Source: Pisolithus tinctorius (lineage: Eukaryota; Basidiomycota; Agaricomycetes; Boletales; Pisolithaceae). From it: DNA of 64,000 nucleotides. Below are positions 19,754 to 30,648 of this stretch, in pieces. Every line of letters starts with the position of its first letter. Within the stretch, counting starts at the first letter, position 1. The translations under genes were made by a program, and so were the position numbers. The DNA lies in the NCBI GenBank assembly GCA_024663395.1, contig JANFAH010000001.1, forward strand, positions 5,518,001 through 5,582,000, written 5' to 3'. The notes beneath the pieces are model-generated. The model was not told the origin of the DNA. It did no database searches and worked only from the letters and a program-made list of their open reading frames with translations.

Positions 19754-22700
19754 ATGTCTTCGCCCTTCTCTGTCACATCCTCCCCAGGCGGGAACAACAA
19801 CGCCGTCCCCCCACGCTTTGCCGTTCCTTACAGCTACAACATGGCTCCCGTTCACCACCAGCAGCGACAGGGCTTTTATCACCACACATCGATGCTACCA
19901 CCTGGGAAAAATGACCTCGAGGCCCTCGAAAGCCTCAAGACTATGATCAAAGACGGTCAACATGAATTCTACCGGGCCTACCCCCAGCCAGCTGCCCTCG
20001 CTTCCCTCTACTTGGGACCTTCCACCGGACTCTTCCAGGTGCCTCCCCATCCTGAACAAATGCCTGGGGAATATCGAACACCACACCTCAGCCGGCCTGG
20101 TCATGACGATTCGTCCGATAACAATAATCTAAGCAGCGATGTCCCCAGCAAAACCTCAGCGGAAACGCACTCAGAGTGCTTGAATGATAATGTACATCCT
20201 CGACACTGTCGTCTTCCCAGTCTGGCCAAGCCTGACACTGACAATTTTCAGAACAACGAAACCCCGAGCCCTATCTCGGCCGGACCAAAACAACACGAGG
20301 CAACCAGTGTATCAGACAATGGCGACTCCAGCAGTACGGTAGACATCAAGCCCACAGCCGCTCAGTCAGAGGAAGATGGTCCTCATGACGTTGGTGACGC
20401 CTCCGGTGGTCCCGCAAACAGTACCGACGACGACAAGAACGATGGCCTCCCATCCGTCATCGAGCGTGAGGGTGAGTATAGTGCGGAACACCCACGTGAT
20501 ACCTCACCCAGCAAGAGTGCGTGTGACACCAACGACGACTCCAAGTTACCTAGGGAAAATTCTTGGTCTCGTGCCGACGCTTCCCCAGATGACAGAAGAA
20601 CTCGACAGGATGATCGCCAGGCCTATCCTCCAACCCGTTCCGCTTTCGAACCCAGGGGAAGCGGCAACGATTCCCGCATTCCTTCAGGGAATAAGGTGCC
20701 CTTTGACAGAGACAGGGATAGAGAACACGACCATGACAGAGGCAGAGACTGGGAGCGGGATCGCGAGAGGCCAAGGGACAGACGCCCTGACTTCCATTTC
20801 CGCTCTTATGGACGAAGTCACGCCCCGAGACCTCCACCAGAATTGCGCCATTATGAACCTGATTACTCCTCTGATTACCTCCCTCGCCGTTATGACTCAA
20901 GGGATATGGACTTAGACAGACGTGGAGGTCATCGAAACGGGTCTTATGACGACCGCAAGCCTCCCCTAGATGATAGGCGGTTTTCAACCGACGAACGTCC
21001 ATCCCGCGCCCTCCTTCCATGCTCTCCCGATCACCGCAACCGGGGACGTTCTCTGGATAATCGCCCGATCACGCCGCCTGGTACTGGTAATGTCACTGAA
21101 GACCGCCCTATCCGACTGCCTATTGCATCAGACGACACTGTCCCTGTCTCCCGCCCTGGACTCGATGACCGTTCTCGTTTACCTACCGGTGAAGATCGAG
21201 GATCCCGTGTTCCGCCCCCACCTGAACAGCGCCCCACGCGACCGCCTGTACCATTAGAAGAAAGAATATCTCAATCCGTACCTTCTCTGCAAGACCGTCT
21301 GAGTCAACCTGTTCTCGCACGAGTTGATAATCTCACTGGTCGTCAACCTAGTCTGGAAGAACGTCTCTCACTTGCTCCTCTGCCTACTGCCACTGCTTCC
21401 TCTGTGACGGCTCCCGCAACTGTTGCCACTGAGCGCATTCTCTCTGACGATCGTGGTGGCCGTTCCGGAACCATAGACACTTCACGTACAACAATGTTGA
21501 ATGATCGTCCTACCGACACCCGCTCTGCAGCAAACGGGATGTTTTCAAGGCCAGCAACGCCGCCTGTGTCTCGCACAACTTCCTATGTGCCACCCGCACG
21601 TGCGACTTCTGTCGCTCGTGACGACCACCGTATGCTACCACCTACCTCGAAAGACTCCATTCCACCAGTTGATCGTAGTAATGTTCGTGACTTCCGTGCA
21701 AGCAGAGATCTCTCACGCGAGAGGCCTGCTCCGCCGTATCGATCCGACGTGGAGCGAAGCTTCGGTGACAATAGAGACCGGACAATCATAGACGTTGATG
21801 CCCCGATCCGGTTCCCCGACACACGAGGACCCCCACTTAGGCGTCTCACTCCGCCGCCCCCGCCGCGGCCTAGTGATCGCGCTCGGGCTTACTATCCACC
21901 ACGCTCGCCATCGCGAGACACGTTCGATGCTGGTGAGAGAAGGTATGCTCCCGCTGATCGTGACGCGTTTGACAGGAGGCGAGATTGGTATGCTCCGTCT
22001 TCCACTGGTGCTGGTACCGACGATGAGAAGCGTCCCATGTGGAGGTATGATAGGCCCCCAGCTGATCGAGATCATAGGGATAGGATTGACCACTGGGATG
22101 AACGCGAAGATGAAAGAGAAAGAGAGAGAGAATGGGAACGACGACGGCGGGAACGAGAAAGAGAAAGGGATAGAGGATTCCCTTCACCTCCACAACCTCG
22201 CTCGCTCAGTTCACGCCTGACAGACCCGTATCCTCCCGCCGGAGTAGATCACCGCACGTACCCGCCCACTGCTTCCGCAAGGGATTACGAGAGGTTCCGG
22301 TACATGAGTGGCGATACTTCACCACCTTTGTCGCGCGTGCGAGCTCGGAGCCCAAGTCCACCCCGTCGTGCTGGGGTAGGAGACGACCGACCGCCAATGA
22401 AGCGCCTACGTGATGACATGCCACCTTACGCCAGTGGTGTTGGTGGCGCCGGTGGTGAGGCTGGGGTGCCATACGCCAGTAGCACTACCTATCCATCAAG
22501 TCGAAGACCATCAGGTACGGGCGAGTATGGGGCAAGGTCCGCTGTCGACACACCCCCACCAAGCAGCAGCGCGACCGGCAGTTTTTATGATTCGCGGGGT
22601 CCCCCTCCGTTCAGCAGCAGTAGCGTGACAGGAGACAGAGAATATGGAAACGGCAGTGTGTATGGATCCACGTATGAGAGGGAGGTCAGGCGCACCCCGC

Positions 22701-22819
22701 CACCGTCTTCTAGAATGCCACCCCCGTACGGTAGGGGGGCGTACATGCCACGGGGGAATGATCCACGGGATGATAGAAGGTACATACCACCGCCCCCGCG
22801 TCCCCCGAGGGCGACGTGA
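19754..22819 (+). CDS. Large Arg/Asp/Pro-rich protein with a conserved N-terminal helix, function unknown
   Basis: One long open frame. I prefer the ATG at 19754 (MSSPFSVTSSPGG) over the upstream in-frame ATG at 19586, because the extra 56 residues look like translated promoter/UTR. Near the N-terminus there is one ordered-looking segment, KNDLEALESLKTMIKDGQHE followed by FYRAYPQPAALASLYLG. The rest is disordered: Ser/Asp-rich, then about 700 residues with repeated DDR, DRD and RERE units (for example around 22090-22170), then Pro-, Gly- and Tyr-rich tails. The composition resembles RS-domain or RNA-binding scaffold proteins and suggests a nuclear location, but no RRM, zinc finger or catalytic domain is visible. 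The gene is divergent from HIT1 with 260 bp between starts. Confidence 0.75.
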   Translation: MSSPFSVTSSPGGNNNAVPPRFAVPYSYNMAPVHHQQRQGFYHHTSMLPPGKNDLEALESLKTMIKDGQHEFYRAYPQPAALASLYLGPSTGLFQVPPHPEQMPGEYRTPHLSRPGHDDSSDNNNLSSDVPSKTSAETHSECLNDNVHPRHCRLPSLAKPDTDNFQNNETPSPISAGPKQHEATSVSDNGDSSSTVDIKPTAAQSEEDGPHDVGDASGGPANSTDDDKNDGLPSVIEREGEYSAEHPRDTSPSKSACDTNDDSKLPRENSWSRADASPDDRRTRQDDRQAYPPTRSAFEPRGSGNDSRIPSGNKVPFDRDRDREHDHDRGRDWERDRERPRDRRPDFHFRSYGRSHAPRPPPELRHYEPDYSSDYLPRRYDSRDMDLDRRGGHRNGSYDDRKPPLDDRRFSTDERPSRALLPCSPDHRNRGRSLDNRPITPPGTGNVTEDRPIRLPIASDDTVPVSRPGLDDRSRLPTGEDRGSRVPPPPEQRPTRPPVPLEERISQSVPSLQDRLSQPVLARVDNLTGRQPSLEERLSLAPLPTATASSVTAPATVATERILSDDRGGRSGTIDTSRTTMLNDRPTDTRSAANGMFSRPATPPVSRTTSYVPPARATSVARDDHRMLPPTSKDSIPPVDRSNVRDFRASRDLSRERPAPPYRSDVERSFGDNRDRTIIDVDAPIRFPDTRGPPLRRLTPPPPPRPSDRARAYYPPRSPSRDTFDAGERRYAPADRDAFDRRRDWYAPSSTGAGTDDEKRPMWRYDRPPADRDHRDRIDHWDEREDEREREREWERRRRERERERDRGFPSPPQPRSLSSRLTDPYPPAGVDHRTYPPTASARDYERFRYMSGDTSPPLSRVRARSPSPPRRAGVGDDRPPMKRLRDDMPPYASGVGGAGGEAGVPYASSTTYPSSRRPSGTGEYGARSAVDTPPPSSSATGSFYDSRGPPPFSSSSVTGDREYGNGSVYGSTYEREVRRTPPPSSRMPPPYGRGAYMPRGNDPRDDRRYIPPPPRPPRAT

Positions 22820-23118
22820 GGTGGCAACAACGGAGTGGCGTCGGCGTTGGCAATGGCATGTTATCCTCCGCCACCTGCCATTTGGATTTCTTTCTTTTTT
22901 TCGACTATCCTCCGTTCTTTCTGTGGTTCATAACGTGTCGAGCGATCTACTTATATGAATGCTGTGCTTGCTGCTAGTCGTACAATAGGAATTGGCTCAT
23001 CGATCCGTATGATTTACACAACGACCACAAAACTTGGGAAACACAAAGTAGCGCCCACGCTCCGTTACTACCACGATCCTCACTTTGCTTTCTATCCCTG
23101 ACATCTTTTTGTACCTTT

Positions 23119-26100
23119 ATGCCTGGTAGAAGTCACAACAACGATCACAACCATCGCGGACGTGGAGGAAGAGGTAGAGGAAGGGGGGCTTATCGTAGCT
23201 CCAACGCCCGAGGGCGAGCTCATGAAAACTACCCGCATGCAAGCTACGAGTTAGACTCCGTTGTCCAGTTGTACCCACAAGAAGGGTTTGGTAGCCCAGG
23301 TACGTGGAGTCATGCGGATTCGGTAAAGCTAACGACCGATCTCGAGCTGCAGGCGGGGCAAGCACTCGAGGAGGTAGCGGGTCAACACCCAGATCTCCAT
23401 CTGGGGGAAAAACCCCCCAGCGGGGAACCGATAGCCCGCTAAGGGGGAATGGATATAGCACACGAAGAGGCCGAGGCCAGGACTTCGGTTTAGGGAATGG
23501 TCAGCGGGGAAGAGGGAAAGCACCGTACCAGGCCACTGCTCGAGGACAGTCGCTTGGGACAGCGCCCCAACTGCGGGGGAGGGGAAATATTGGCATGAAA
23601 AGACAGCCGCCGAACCGCGATGCTTCACTGTCGGATCTGCTTTACTTCGAGCGGCCTTTACTGAGGCCTATCAAGTTCGTGCAGGCTACACATACGCCGT
23701 TCCTCTTCCAAGAATCAGAGGAGATCTTTCAGCCGCCTTCAGCGAGTAATAGTAAGTTTCTAAAATGTTTTCACATCGAATGATATGTTTCTGATAGCAC
23801 TTTTTTGTTCTGTGTTTACAGGTATGACAGTACAGTCTGACGTGCCAACTGCCGAGCGCGTTGCTTGTATATTCAACAATACCCAACCATTCTCACCAGC
23901 AGCCGAGACAATTCCAGAAGGCGAGACATCTGATGTACTAGAGGAAATTGATTTCGCGGACCTTGGCTCGTTCCGTGCACAAGTTGACGCTATGGACCAT
24001 GCGGCTCAAAGGAAGACGAAGCCGGACCTCGGGAATACAGTTATCGAAGAAACTTTCACTGGCGTGTACAAAAAAGAGCAGCTGCGAGATGCACAGGAGA
24101 AACGTGAGGCCGAAGAAACAGAGCAGAGAACAAAGGTCGGTGAAGAAAAATCTGCCTTGGTTGCTGCTGGCGATATTACGCTTCGGACATTGGAGCAGTC
24201 TATCGAGACTCTTCAAGTGAGGGAGCACCGCGCTGGGGCGCTTCCTAGTAAACCTTCAGAAAGTGCAGCGATCAAACCGACACTTCCAAAACCGAACAGT
24301 GCTCTCACCGACATGAAGCTACAAAACAGTCTGTCTACTGGCAATACGACTGGTAAATCAGACGACGTATTCGAACAAATGGCAGCTGCCGCGGACACGG
24401 AACGTATTGATGGTGACCGTGGATCTGACACCCCATCTAATGACCCAGAAGAAATTGATTTCGCGGATCTTGGCGCATTCCGTGCACAAGTTGACTGTGT
24501 GCAGCATCCAGTCGAGAGGAAGACGGAGCCGCCAGACCCTGGGAACGCAGTCATAGAAGAAACGTTCACCGGTGTGTGTAATAAGGAGCAGCCACGAAAC
24601 GTACTGGAGATAAGCGGCGCTGAAGAAACAGGACAGAGAAGAAGGACCTGGGAAGGGGAATCTACCGCGGTTGCCGCCAACGGCACTACCCTTCGGACAT
24701 TGGAGCAGTCTATTGAGACTCTTCAAGTGAGGGAGAATTGCGACATTGGAGCGTTCCTTGGTGAACGATCACCTTGGAATCCCTCAGAAAGGGCTGGGAT
24801 CAAACCAACGCTTTCAAAGCCGAACAACTCCAACGCTCACATGGAGCTAGAAGCCAATCAATCTACTAACAACACGGCTGCTGATTCACACAACGTATTC
24901 GAACAAAGGGCAACTACAGGCACAGAATTCGATGGCGGTGACCATGGGTTTTTTATCGACACCCAACCCACCCAACCATTTGCGGGCGGTTCTGCAAGCG
25001 ATGCTGTTCTCACTGATAGCCGACGAGATGAGATACTGGGTGAAGAAGAGGAAAAAATCGTCTACGTTGCACCCTATCCACGTTCGGGGCGTATACAACC
25101 TACACATGATACCACACCTCGCATCACGTTGCCCACTTGCTCCCTACTCACCGGCACTTCAGAGACATGGAGTGCCAGCAAGGAGCAAAAGGACACATCT
25201 GTCATCGTTGGGGACACTGTGTCTTCAAACTCACAATCACTGTCACTGCATTCGATGTCTCTCGACTTTCAACGAATGGAATCCTCTGCACAACCGCGCC
25301 ACCCCGCAGCGTTCACGCCTTCTCAGAAGAAGAAAGAAAAACTTCGTTTAAAGTCGAAAGCGTCACGTGTCACGCGACGCCGCCACGCCCGTATGCAGTT
25401 TCGCACGTTTGGAGCGATGTTGTCCGAGTCACGGCTTCGCGACGCAGATGAACAAGAATGCAGAGATAAAAAATGGGAGACAAGAAGAAAAGATGATTCG
25501 GATATTGATTGGGGAGACGATATTGACAATATGGAGAAATCTGGTATGAGAACTGGCGTAGGGGCATTGGTTGCAGACGACGGGGATGATCTATCCAACA
25601 GTGAAGGAGGAATGGATCTCGATCCAGACGTGGGCTCGGATATGAACGCGATGTTGCGCTTCGTGGAGGGTATGAGCGCGGAAGGGTCACGCTTCGTGAC
25701 AATGGATGACATCGAAGACCAGAAGCAGATGATTGAGGAAGACCAAGCCAAGGCTAGCGCTCATACTGCGGAGGATTCGAGCGATGAAGACGAGGGTGAA
25801 AGTGAGGAGGACGAAGAAGAAGCTGTTCTGCAGCTGGAAGAGCAGTTCATGATTGCGGAATCCGAAGGAGAGGGTCTTGAGCTTCACAGTGATGATGAGG
25901 ATGCATTGACAGACGAAGAACCAAGATTCAAGAACAACAGGAGAGCGATGCACTCTGGAGACGGTGTTGATATCTCATCCTCCAAGCGTGCGTTATGCGT
26001 TACAATATTATCTGGAATTCTGATAATGAACGCCCCCTCAGGGCGCATGAAAGCCAAAGATAAAGCGGACTATCTGCCTGAAGAGCTACAAGCCCAGTGG

Positions 26101-26802
26101 GAGCGCGATCGCGCCAGGAAAGCTGAAAACAAACGCCTTCGGAAGGAGGCCAGGATGCTTGCGTCCCTGGATCCTTTAGCCCCGAAAAAGGGGGGAAAGA
26201 AAGCACGTAAACTCATGATGGCCGCACTCAAACAGATGGATCATCTCTGCACTGAGCTCGATGACATGTCGAGCATCGAGGCTACCATGAGAAGGTTCGC
26301 CGCGAACATCGACGGAAGGCGAAGTATGCCACTCCTTCCGATGAAGAAGAATATGAGGAAGATTGTACACGAACTTGCCACTGCATTTAATCTAAAGAGT
26401 TCCAGTAAGGGCCACGGAGAGGGGCGCTATGTGACACTGGTGAAGACGAACCGCACGGGCACTATCAACGAGGGAAAGGTCAAGGCTATCATGAAGAGAG
26501 CTACTCGTGGTTCAAGGGAAGTATCACAGAAGAAAGGTAGGGTTTACGCACCAAGTCACCGCGAGGGAGAAGAAGTCGGGAAGGTGAGGAATTGAGCCAC
26601 TATGTTGGTCCCTCTGCGTACTGACGTGATCTGGAAGGAAGCGCCCGCTATCGGCAAAAGTAATGTTGGGTTTAAGATGTTGTCCTCGATGGGATGGTCG
26701 GAAGGAGTCAAAATCGGAGGAGACACATCTGTTGGCATCGAGGTACCACTCACAGCTGTTATCAAGAAGTCTAGACTTGGACTCGGGGCTACCCGGACGT
26801 AG
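23119..26802 (+). CDS. SQS1: Sqs1-like splicing/ribosome factor with R3H and G-patch domains
   Basis: Exons: 23119-23299, 23353 to about 23751, about 23822-26583 and 26638-26802, all phase-consistent. The N-terminus is Arg/Gly-rich (RGG-like). The middle is acidic and contains a 169-residue tandem duplication. The C-terminal part has an R3H domain (SMPLLPMKKNMRKIVHELAT and on to about 26500) and the last exon supplies a G-patch (VGFKMLSSMGWSEG... ending VIKKSRLGLGAT). This N-to-C order, RGG, acidic region, R3H, G-patch, is that of yeast Sqs1/Pfa1, which activates the DEAH helicase Prp43 in splicing and pre-rRNA processing. The last intron (26584-26637) has a CTGAC branch site 16 nt before its AG. 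Confidence 0.9.
23941..24954 (+). repeat. Tandem internal duplication (about 2 x 507 bp) within SQS1
   Basis: Unit 1 (23941-24447) and unit 2 (24448-about 24954) both start EEIDFADLG and contain VIEETFTGV, TLRTLEQSIETLQVRE and a KPTL[PS]KPN segment. Some stretches are almost identical at the nucleotide level (near 24181-24225 and 24691-24735), which points to a fairly recent duplication. No stop or frameshift arose. Confidence 0.85.
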
Positions 26803-27179
26803 AACATACGTGCGCACATGTATCGTGAACGTGTCCATTGAATGCAAGGCCGAACCCAAACGCCGTCATACTTCCTGCACAACATCAAGTTCCAGTCAAT
26901 GCAGCTCAAGTTTCAACCACATCCCAGTGTGGTGTTAAGTAGCGGGAAGGATCAAAGATAAATATTTAGAGGCAATGGATACAACATAACTGTGTCAAAC
27001 GAGTGCGAACAATCTTTCAAGACATAAACACGAGACGAAATATGTCTGAGAAAGAAGACGAGCAGACAAGGCTAGCAGGGAAAAGGATTTCTTAACACTG
27101 AGTATATGCAAAATTCGACCAGAAAAGCCGCAGGTCAGTGCTACCTAACACTGACAAAGGCCATAGCGTAATCGGTGAC
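26803..27179. other. Convergent 3' flanks, no gene seen
   Basis: 377 bp between the SQS1 stop and the stop of the minus-strand membrane protein gene. AT-rich patches fit 3' UTR and polyadenylation signals. Nothing else is supported. Confidence 0.6.
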
Positions 27180-28192
27180 TCAAGCATCTACCGGGCGTTT
27201 CTCGTCCTCGACGAATTCATGTTTCTCGTCGGTGTACCGAGGGGGAGCAACGAAAACGGTTTCGATATCTTGGTCGAGCACAATATACTCATGTACTTGC
27301 TCCTCCCGGTCACCTCGAATGGTACGGTAAACGAGGACGGACAAGACCCAGAACATACGCAATAGAACGCCGATACCACAGCCTAAAGGTAGTGAAACGA
27401 TTATATCAGCGCTGGCCAGATAAGACATGGATAGTACTGTGCTCGACTGCGCAACCATACTTCCACTGACACAGATGGAAGAAGACTCACCCATGACAAA
27501 AGCGACGGCGCGACCCTCCCATGGACCGAGGGTAGTCAAGGCCCTATGGATACGCCTGAAGAAACCCCTGATACGTTTATGGCACCTGAACTTGCGGAAT
27601 TTCCTGTGTTTGTGATCATGTTCTTTGTGGGGATGGTGGGGCCGCTCCACAGGTCCGTCGTGAGGCTGGTCAGAGAGATCCTCAACCTGGGCGTGGTGAC
27701 CGTGCACAAACGTCTCAGGGGTGTCCACCATGGGAAGAGTGACAACGGGGATGTGAACCTCCTCGTGGTGATGGGGTTTTCCGACGACACTAGCGCCGAC
27801 TGAGTGGTGGTATTCACCAGTTTCGATAATGGGAAGACCCAGGGCATGTCTAAATGTGTTTGAGAGACGGATTGCTTTCTCCCGGATAGAGTTGCACAGT
27901 GGATGCGTAGAACCGCTCTTCACCTCAGTAGAGGTGGCCATGACGAAGGTCGGGCGAACGCGCCCGACGTGTGAGTCGTCGTTTCCATTGACATTGGCGT
28001 TGGCCAAGACATGACCAAAACGGATGTTGGGGTTCGACTCAGAAGCGTCGACGATGAGTCGGATGGGCTCTGCGGCGACTTGGCTGGCTGCTCAGAGCAT
28101 TGGAAGTTCAGTTGTCGTCATTCCAGCAATGATTCGTACACACCGATCATGCCAGCGCCCGCAACGAGGACGGGTAAGAATGAGAGACGCAT
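27180..28192 (-). CDS. Hypothetical His-rich membrane protein
   Basis: Exon 1 begins at 28192 with MRLSFLPVLVAGAGMIG, a signal-peptide or membrane-anchor segment. After an intron of about 95 nt the second exon reads EPIRLIVDASESNPNIRFGH and runs to TGA 27180-27182. It contains His-rich and basic stretches (KPHHHEEVHIP, PHHPHKEHDHKHRKFRKFR), a conserved-looking GPWEGRAVAFVMG, and one C-terminal hydrophobic segment (ADIIVSLPLGCGIGVLLRMF). I do not recognise a functional family; similar small membrane proteins are common in Agaricomycetes. The His clusters could bind metal, but that is speculation. Confidence 0.72.
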
Positions 28193-28527
28193 AGTTGTTC
28201 TTTATCAGGGCAAAGGAGAGGTCAAATGATACAAGATGCAGTTGGTGTAAGAAGAGGATGAGTGACGGGAAGATGGATGGGAGGGTTCTTTCATTCTCCG
28301 CAGCAGGACTAGGTCCGCCCAAACACAAATAGAGACTAACTGCGTCGCCACCATCACTGCGGTTCAATACGGCCCTTACGACCAGTGTACTATGTATGTA
28401 GTCATTCTCTCACAGCATAGTAATAGAACTGACGGTGAGAATTCGCCCAATTGTCTCTTTCCCTTGTCCTCTCGAGGGATCACTTTATCGCCTGCTTATG
28501 AGGTACGGTGGGGACCGGATACCTATC
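28193..28527. other. 5' flank between a membrane protein gene and the tRNA pair
   Basis: 335 bp holding the promoter region of the minus-strand gene. No ORF or RNA recognised. Confidence 0.5.
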
Positions 28528-28601
28528 GGCCTGATGGCGTAGTTGGTTATCGCATCTGTCTAACACACAGAAGGTCTCCTGTTCGAGCCAGGATCAGGTC
28601 A
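28528..28601 (+). tRNA. tRNA-Val(AAC), copy 1
   Basis: 74 nt fold into a full cloverleaf: acceptor stem GGCCTGA/TCAGGTC with one G-T pair, D arm with GG in the loop, anticodon stem TCTGT/ACAGA around loop CTAACAC (anticodon AAC), and T stem TCCTG/CAGGA with loop TTCGAGC. Internal A box (TGGCGTAGTTGG) and B box (GTTCGAGCC) are present, there is no intron, and a T-rich terminator (CTTTTTCTTTTG) follows. Confidence 0.95.
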
Positions 28602-28872
28602 TTTCTTTTTCTTTTGTTTCATTTCATTTGGCCGGTTTTGCTTCGCTTCTCTTTATCAGCTATCTAGGTATCAGGCCTGGCCTTGGGTTTAGGTCTTTCG
28701 GTTTGGATTTCTCAGCTACGAATCTGTATCTCTACGATTCTTTGCTTTTCTATGAGTCTCTCCATAGCGCTGCCTCGATCCCTGTACTCATTCGGAGCCG
28801 TCGTGCCTCGCTGACATCATTCACTATTTTTGTTCTTGCCTTTCCATGGGCTGATAAGGTACAGGGTACATA
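28602..28872. other. Spacer between the two tRNA-Val genes
   Basis: 271 bp, T-rich, no ORF or RNA recognised beyond the terminator of copy 1. Confidence 0.5.
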
Positions 28873-28946
28873 GGCCTGATGGCGTAGTTGGTTATCGCAT
28901 CTGTCTAACACACAGAAGGTCTCCTGTTCGAACCAGGGTCAGGTCA
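28873..28946 (+). tRNA. tRNA-Val(AAC), copy 2
   Basis: Same 74-nt cloverleaf and anticodon AAC as the copy 345 bp upstream. It differs at two T-arm bases (loop TTCGAAC, stem TCCTG/CAGGG with a T-G pair). A B box GTTCGAACC and a CTTTTTG terminator are present. Confidence 0.95.
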
Positions 28947-29037
28947 TTGCTTTTTGTCATTGTTTTTATTTGTGATTTGTTTCCGTTTTCTGATTTTCGC
29001 CCGAGGTAGACTCTTCTAACATCCATCATCTTGCGTG

Positions 29038-30648
29038 ATGGGCATCACTCTCTTTGCTTTTCGGCCTCGTACCTGGTCTTCGAAACTCCTTGCCCTGGGG
29101 GCACTTATAAGTCTTTTATTGGTCTTATACACTTATTCCTCCTCCGAGTCCACTTTCCGCTTCTCAGATTGGTCTTCAGTATTCGCAGGACGCCAACGGA
29201 GCTCTTGTTCACCAGAAGATTGGTCGCATGGTCATTGGGCATACAGTCCAAGGACAAACTTGACCTCCATCACCAATTCGGATGACGCTCTTGCTATGGC
29301 TGGCTTGCAAGGGTGTGCTGCGGACAGAGAATATGCATGGCATCTAGGAACCGACCATCCAGAGGAGTGGGACAGGTTCCCGGGCGTCAATTCCTACAAA
29401 TGGGTCCCGTCTAGTCGGTGTAACATAACCCCTCTCAATGGCACCTTGATCGTCAAGGATATGGTTCAAAAGGGGGGTTGGCTCGTCCTCGGTGGTACGT
29501 TGTAACCAAAATCAATTCGTGCTCAAACCAAGTCATGTGCAGATTCGATAACCGAAAATCATTTCTTCTCTTTGTCATGTCTTCTCTATCCCCATGTTCG
29601 CGCAACACCCAACTACACAGAGAACCCATACTTTGACCGCGCATGGATGCAAAACCTTTACCTCTCACCAACGTCGCCCCTACTGGATGAAATAGATCTT
29701 CCAAGTGGTTTCTCTATCGAGTCAACCCCTCTTGTTACATTCCACCGCGTTGACCTCCTCCTCAACAAGGAAGACCTGGACGCCATATATCGCCGCACTC
29801 TCGTGCCAGACGATGCATTTGGCCCCGAAACAGAACTTGAACTCGCAAACAAGACGTTGTTTAGCAAAGAACAAACATGGTCCATGTCTCCTTCGGAATA
29901 CATGCCCAAATTCCTAGCCGACCTGCCCGAGTTTCACTATGGCACCTTGGTCGTGAGCACGGCAGGGCACTGGACGACAACTCTTATGAGTGCCTTTCGC
30001 GACGAAGAGGCGGGTGAAGAGGCAGGATATGGTATCGCTAATGTCAAGTCGTTCTTCAATATCGCCATGCGTGAGTGGGCACAGCAAGTCCAGACTGCTA
30101 TAAACGAGTATAGGGCCCAAGGCGGGCGGCGCCCTAAGCAAGTGGTCGTACGAGCGTACTTGCCTGGCCACGAAGATTGTCATAACCATCACGAGCCGTG
30201 GACAGAGATTAAGCCGTACCGGTGGCGATGGTACAATTGGCCGTGGATTTCGGACTTCAACGAGATTTTCAAGGTAAGTATGCACTCAACCCTGTGACCA
30301 AATGGTGTCTTTCTGGCGATGGGCCGTTCACGTCCGCGGCCCGAACGGACTGAGGTGAGGTCGGTTGCTGACATTTGCATTTTGCTCGTGAAGGCTCTTC
30401 TTGCATCACCCGATTATCCCGACATTTTCTTCCTTCAGATTGACAGGCCCGCCCGACTACGCCCCGACGCCGTAAGCTTATTCATTCTTCCAGTTATCTA
30501 GGCTCACTAGTGTTTATGCTATTCGATTTACCAACAGCATGCGTCAGGTGATTGTCTCCATCTCCTCACCGGTCCCGGCGTCATAGAAGGATGGTCACAC
30601 TACATCTGGCACTTCGTTACACGCGAGATTCCCGGCCGGATACGGTAG
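29038..30648 (+). CDS. Type II membrane PC-esterase/SGNH acyltransferase-like protein
   Basis: ATG 29038 is followed by a short cytosolic stretch and a membrane anchor (LLALGALISLLLVLYTY). The luminal part has the SGNH block I motif GDSITENHFF, formed across an intron (donor GTACGT near 29495, acceptor near 29542). The last exon carries the block V motif DCLH (ASGDCLHLLTGPG) and GWSHYIWHF. Intermediate exons read FLADLPEFHYGTLVVSTAGHW and DIFFLQIDRPARLRPDA. This is the layout of PC-esterase/TBL- or Cas1-type enzymes, which transfer or remove acetyl groups on polysaccharides in the secretory pathway. The substrate cannot be read from the sequence. The stop is TAG 30646-30648. Confidence 0.82.
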
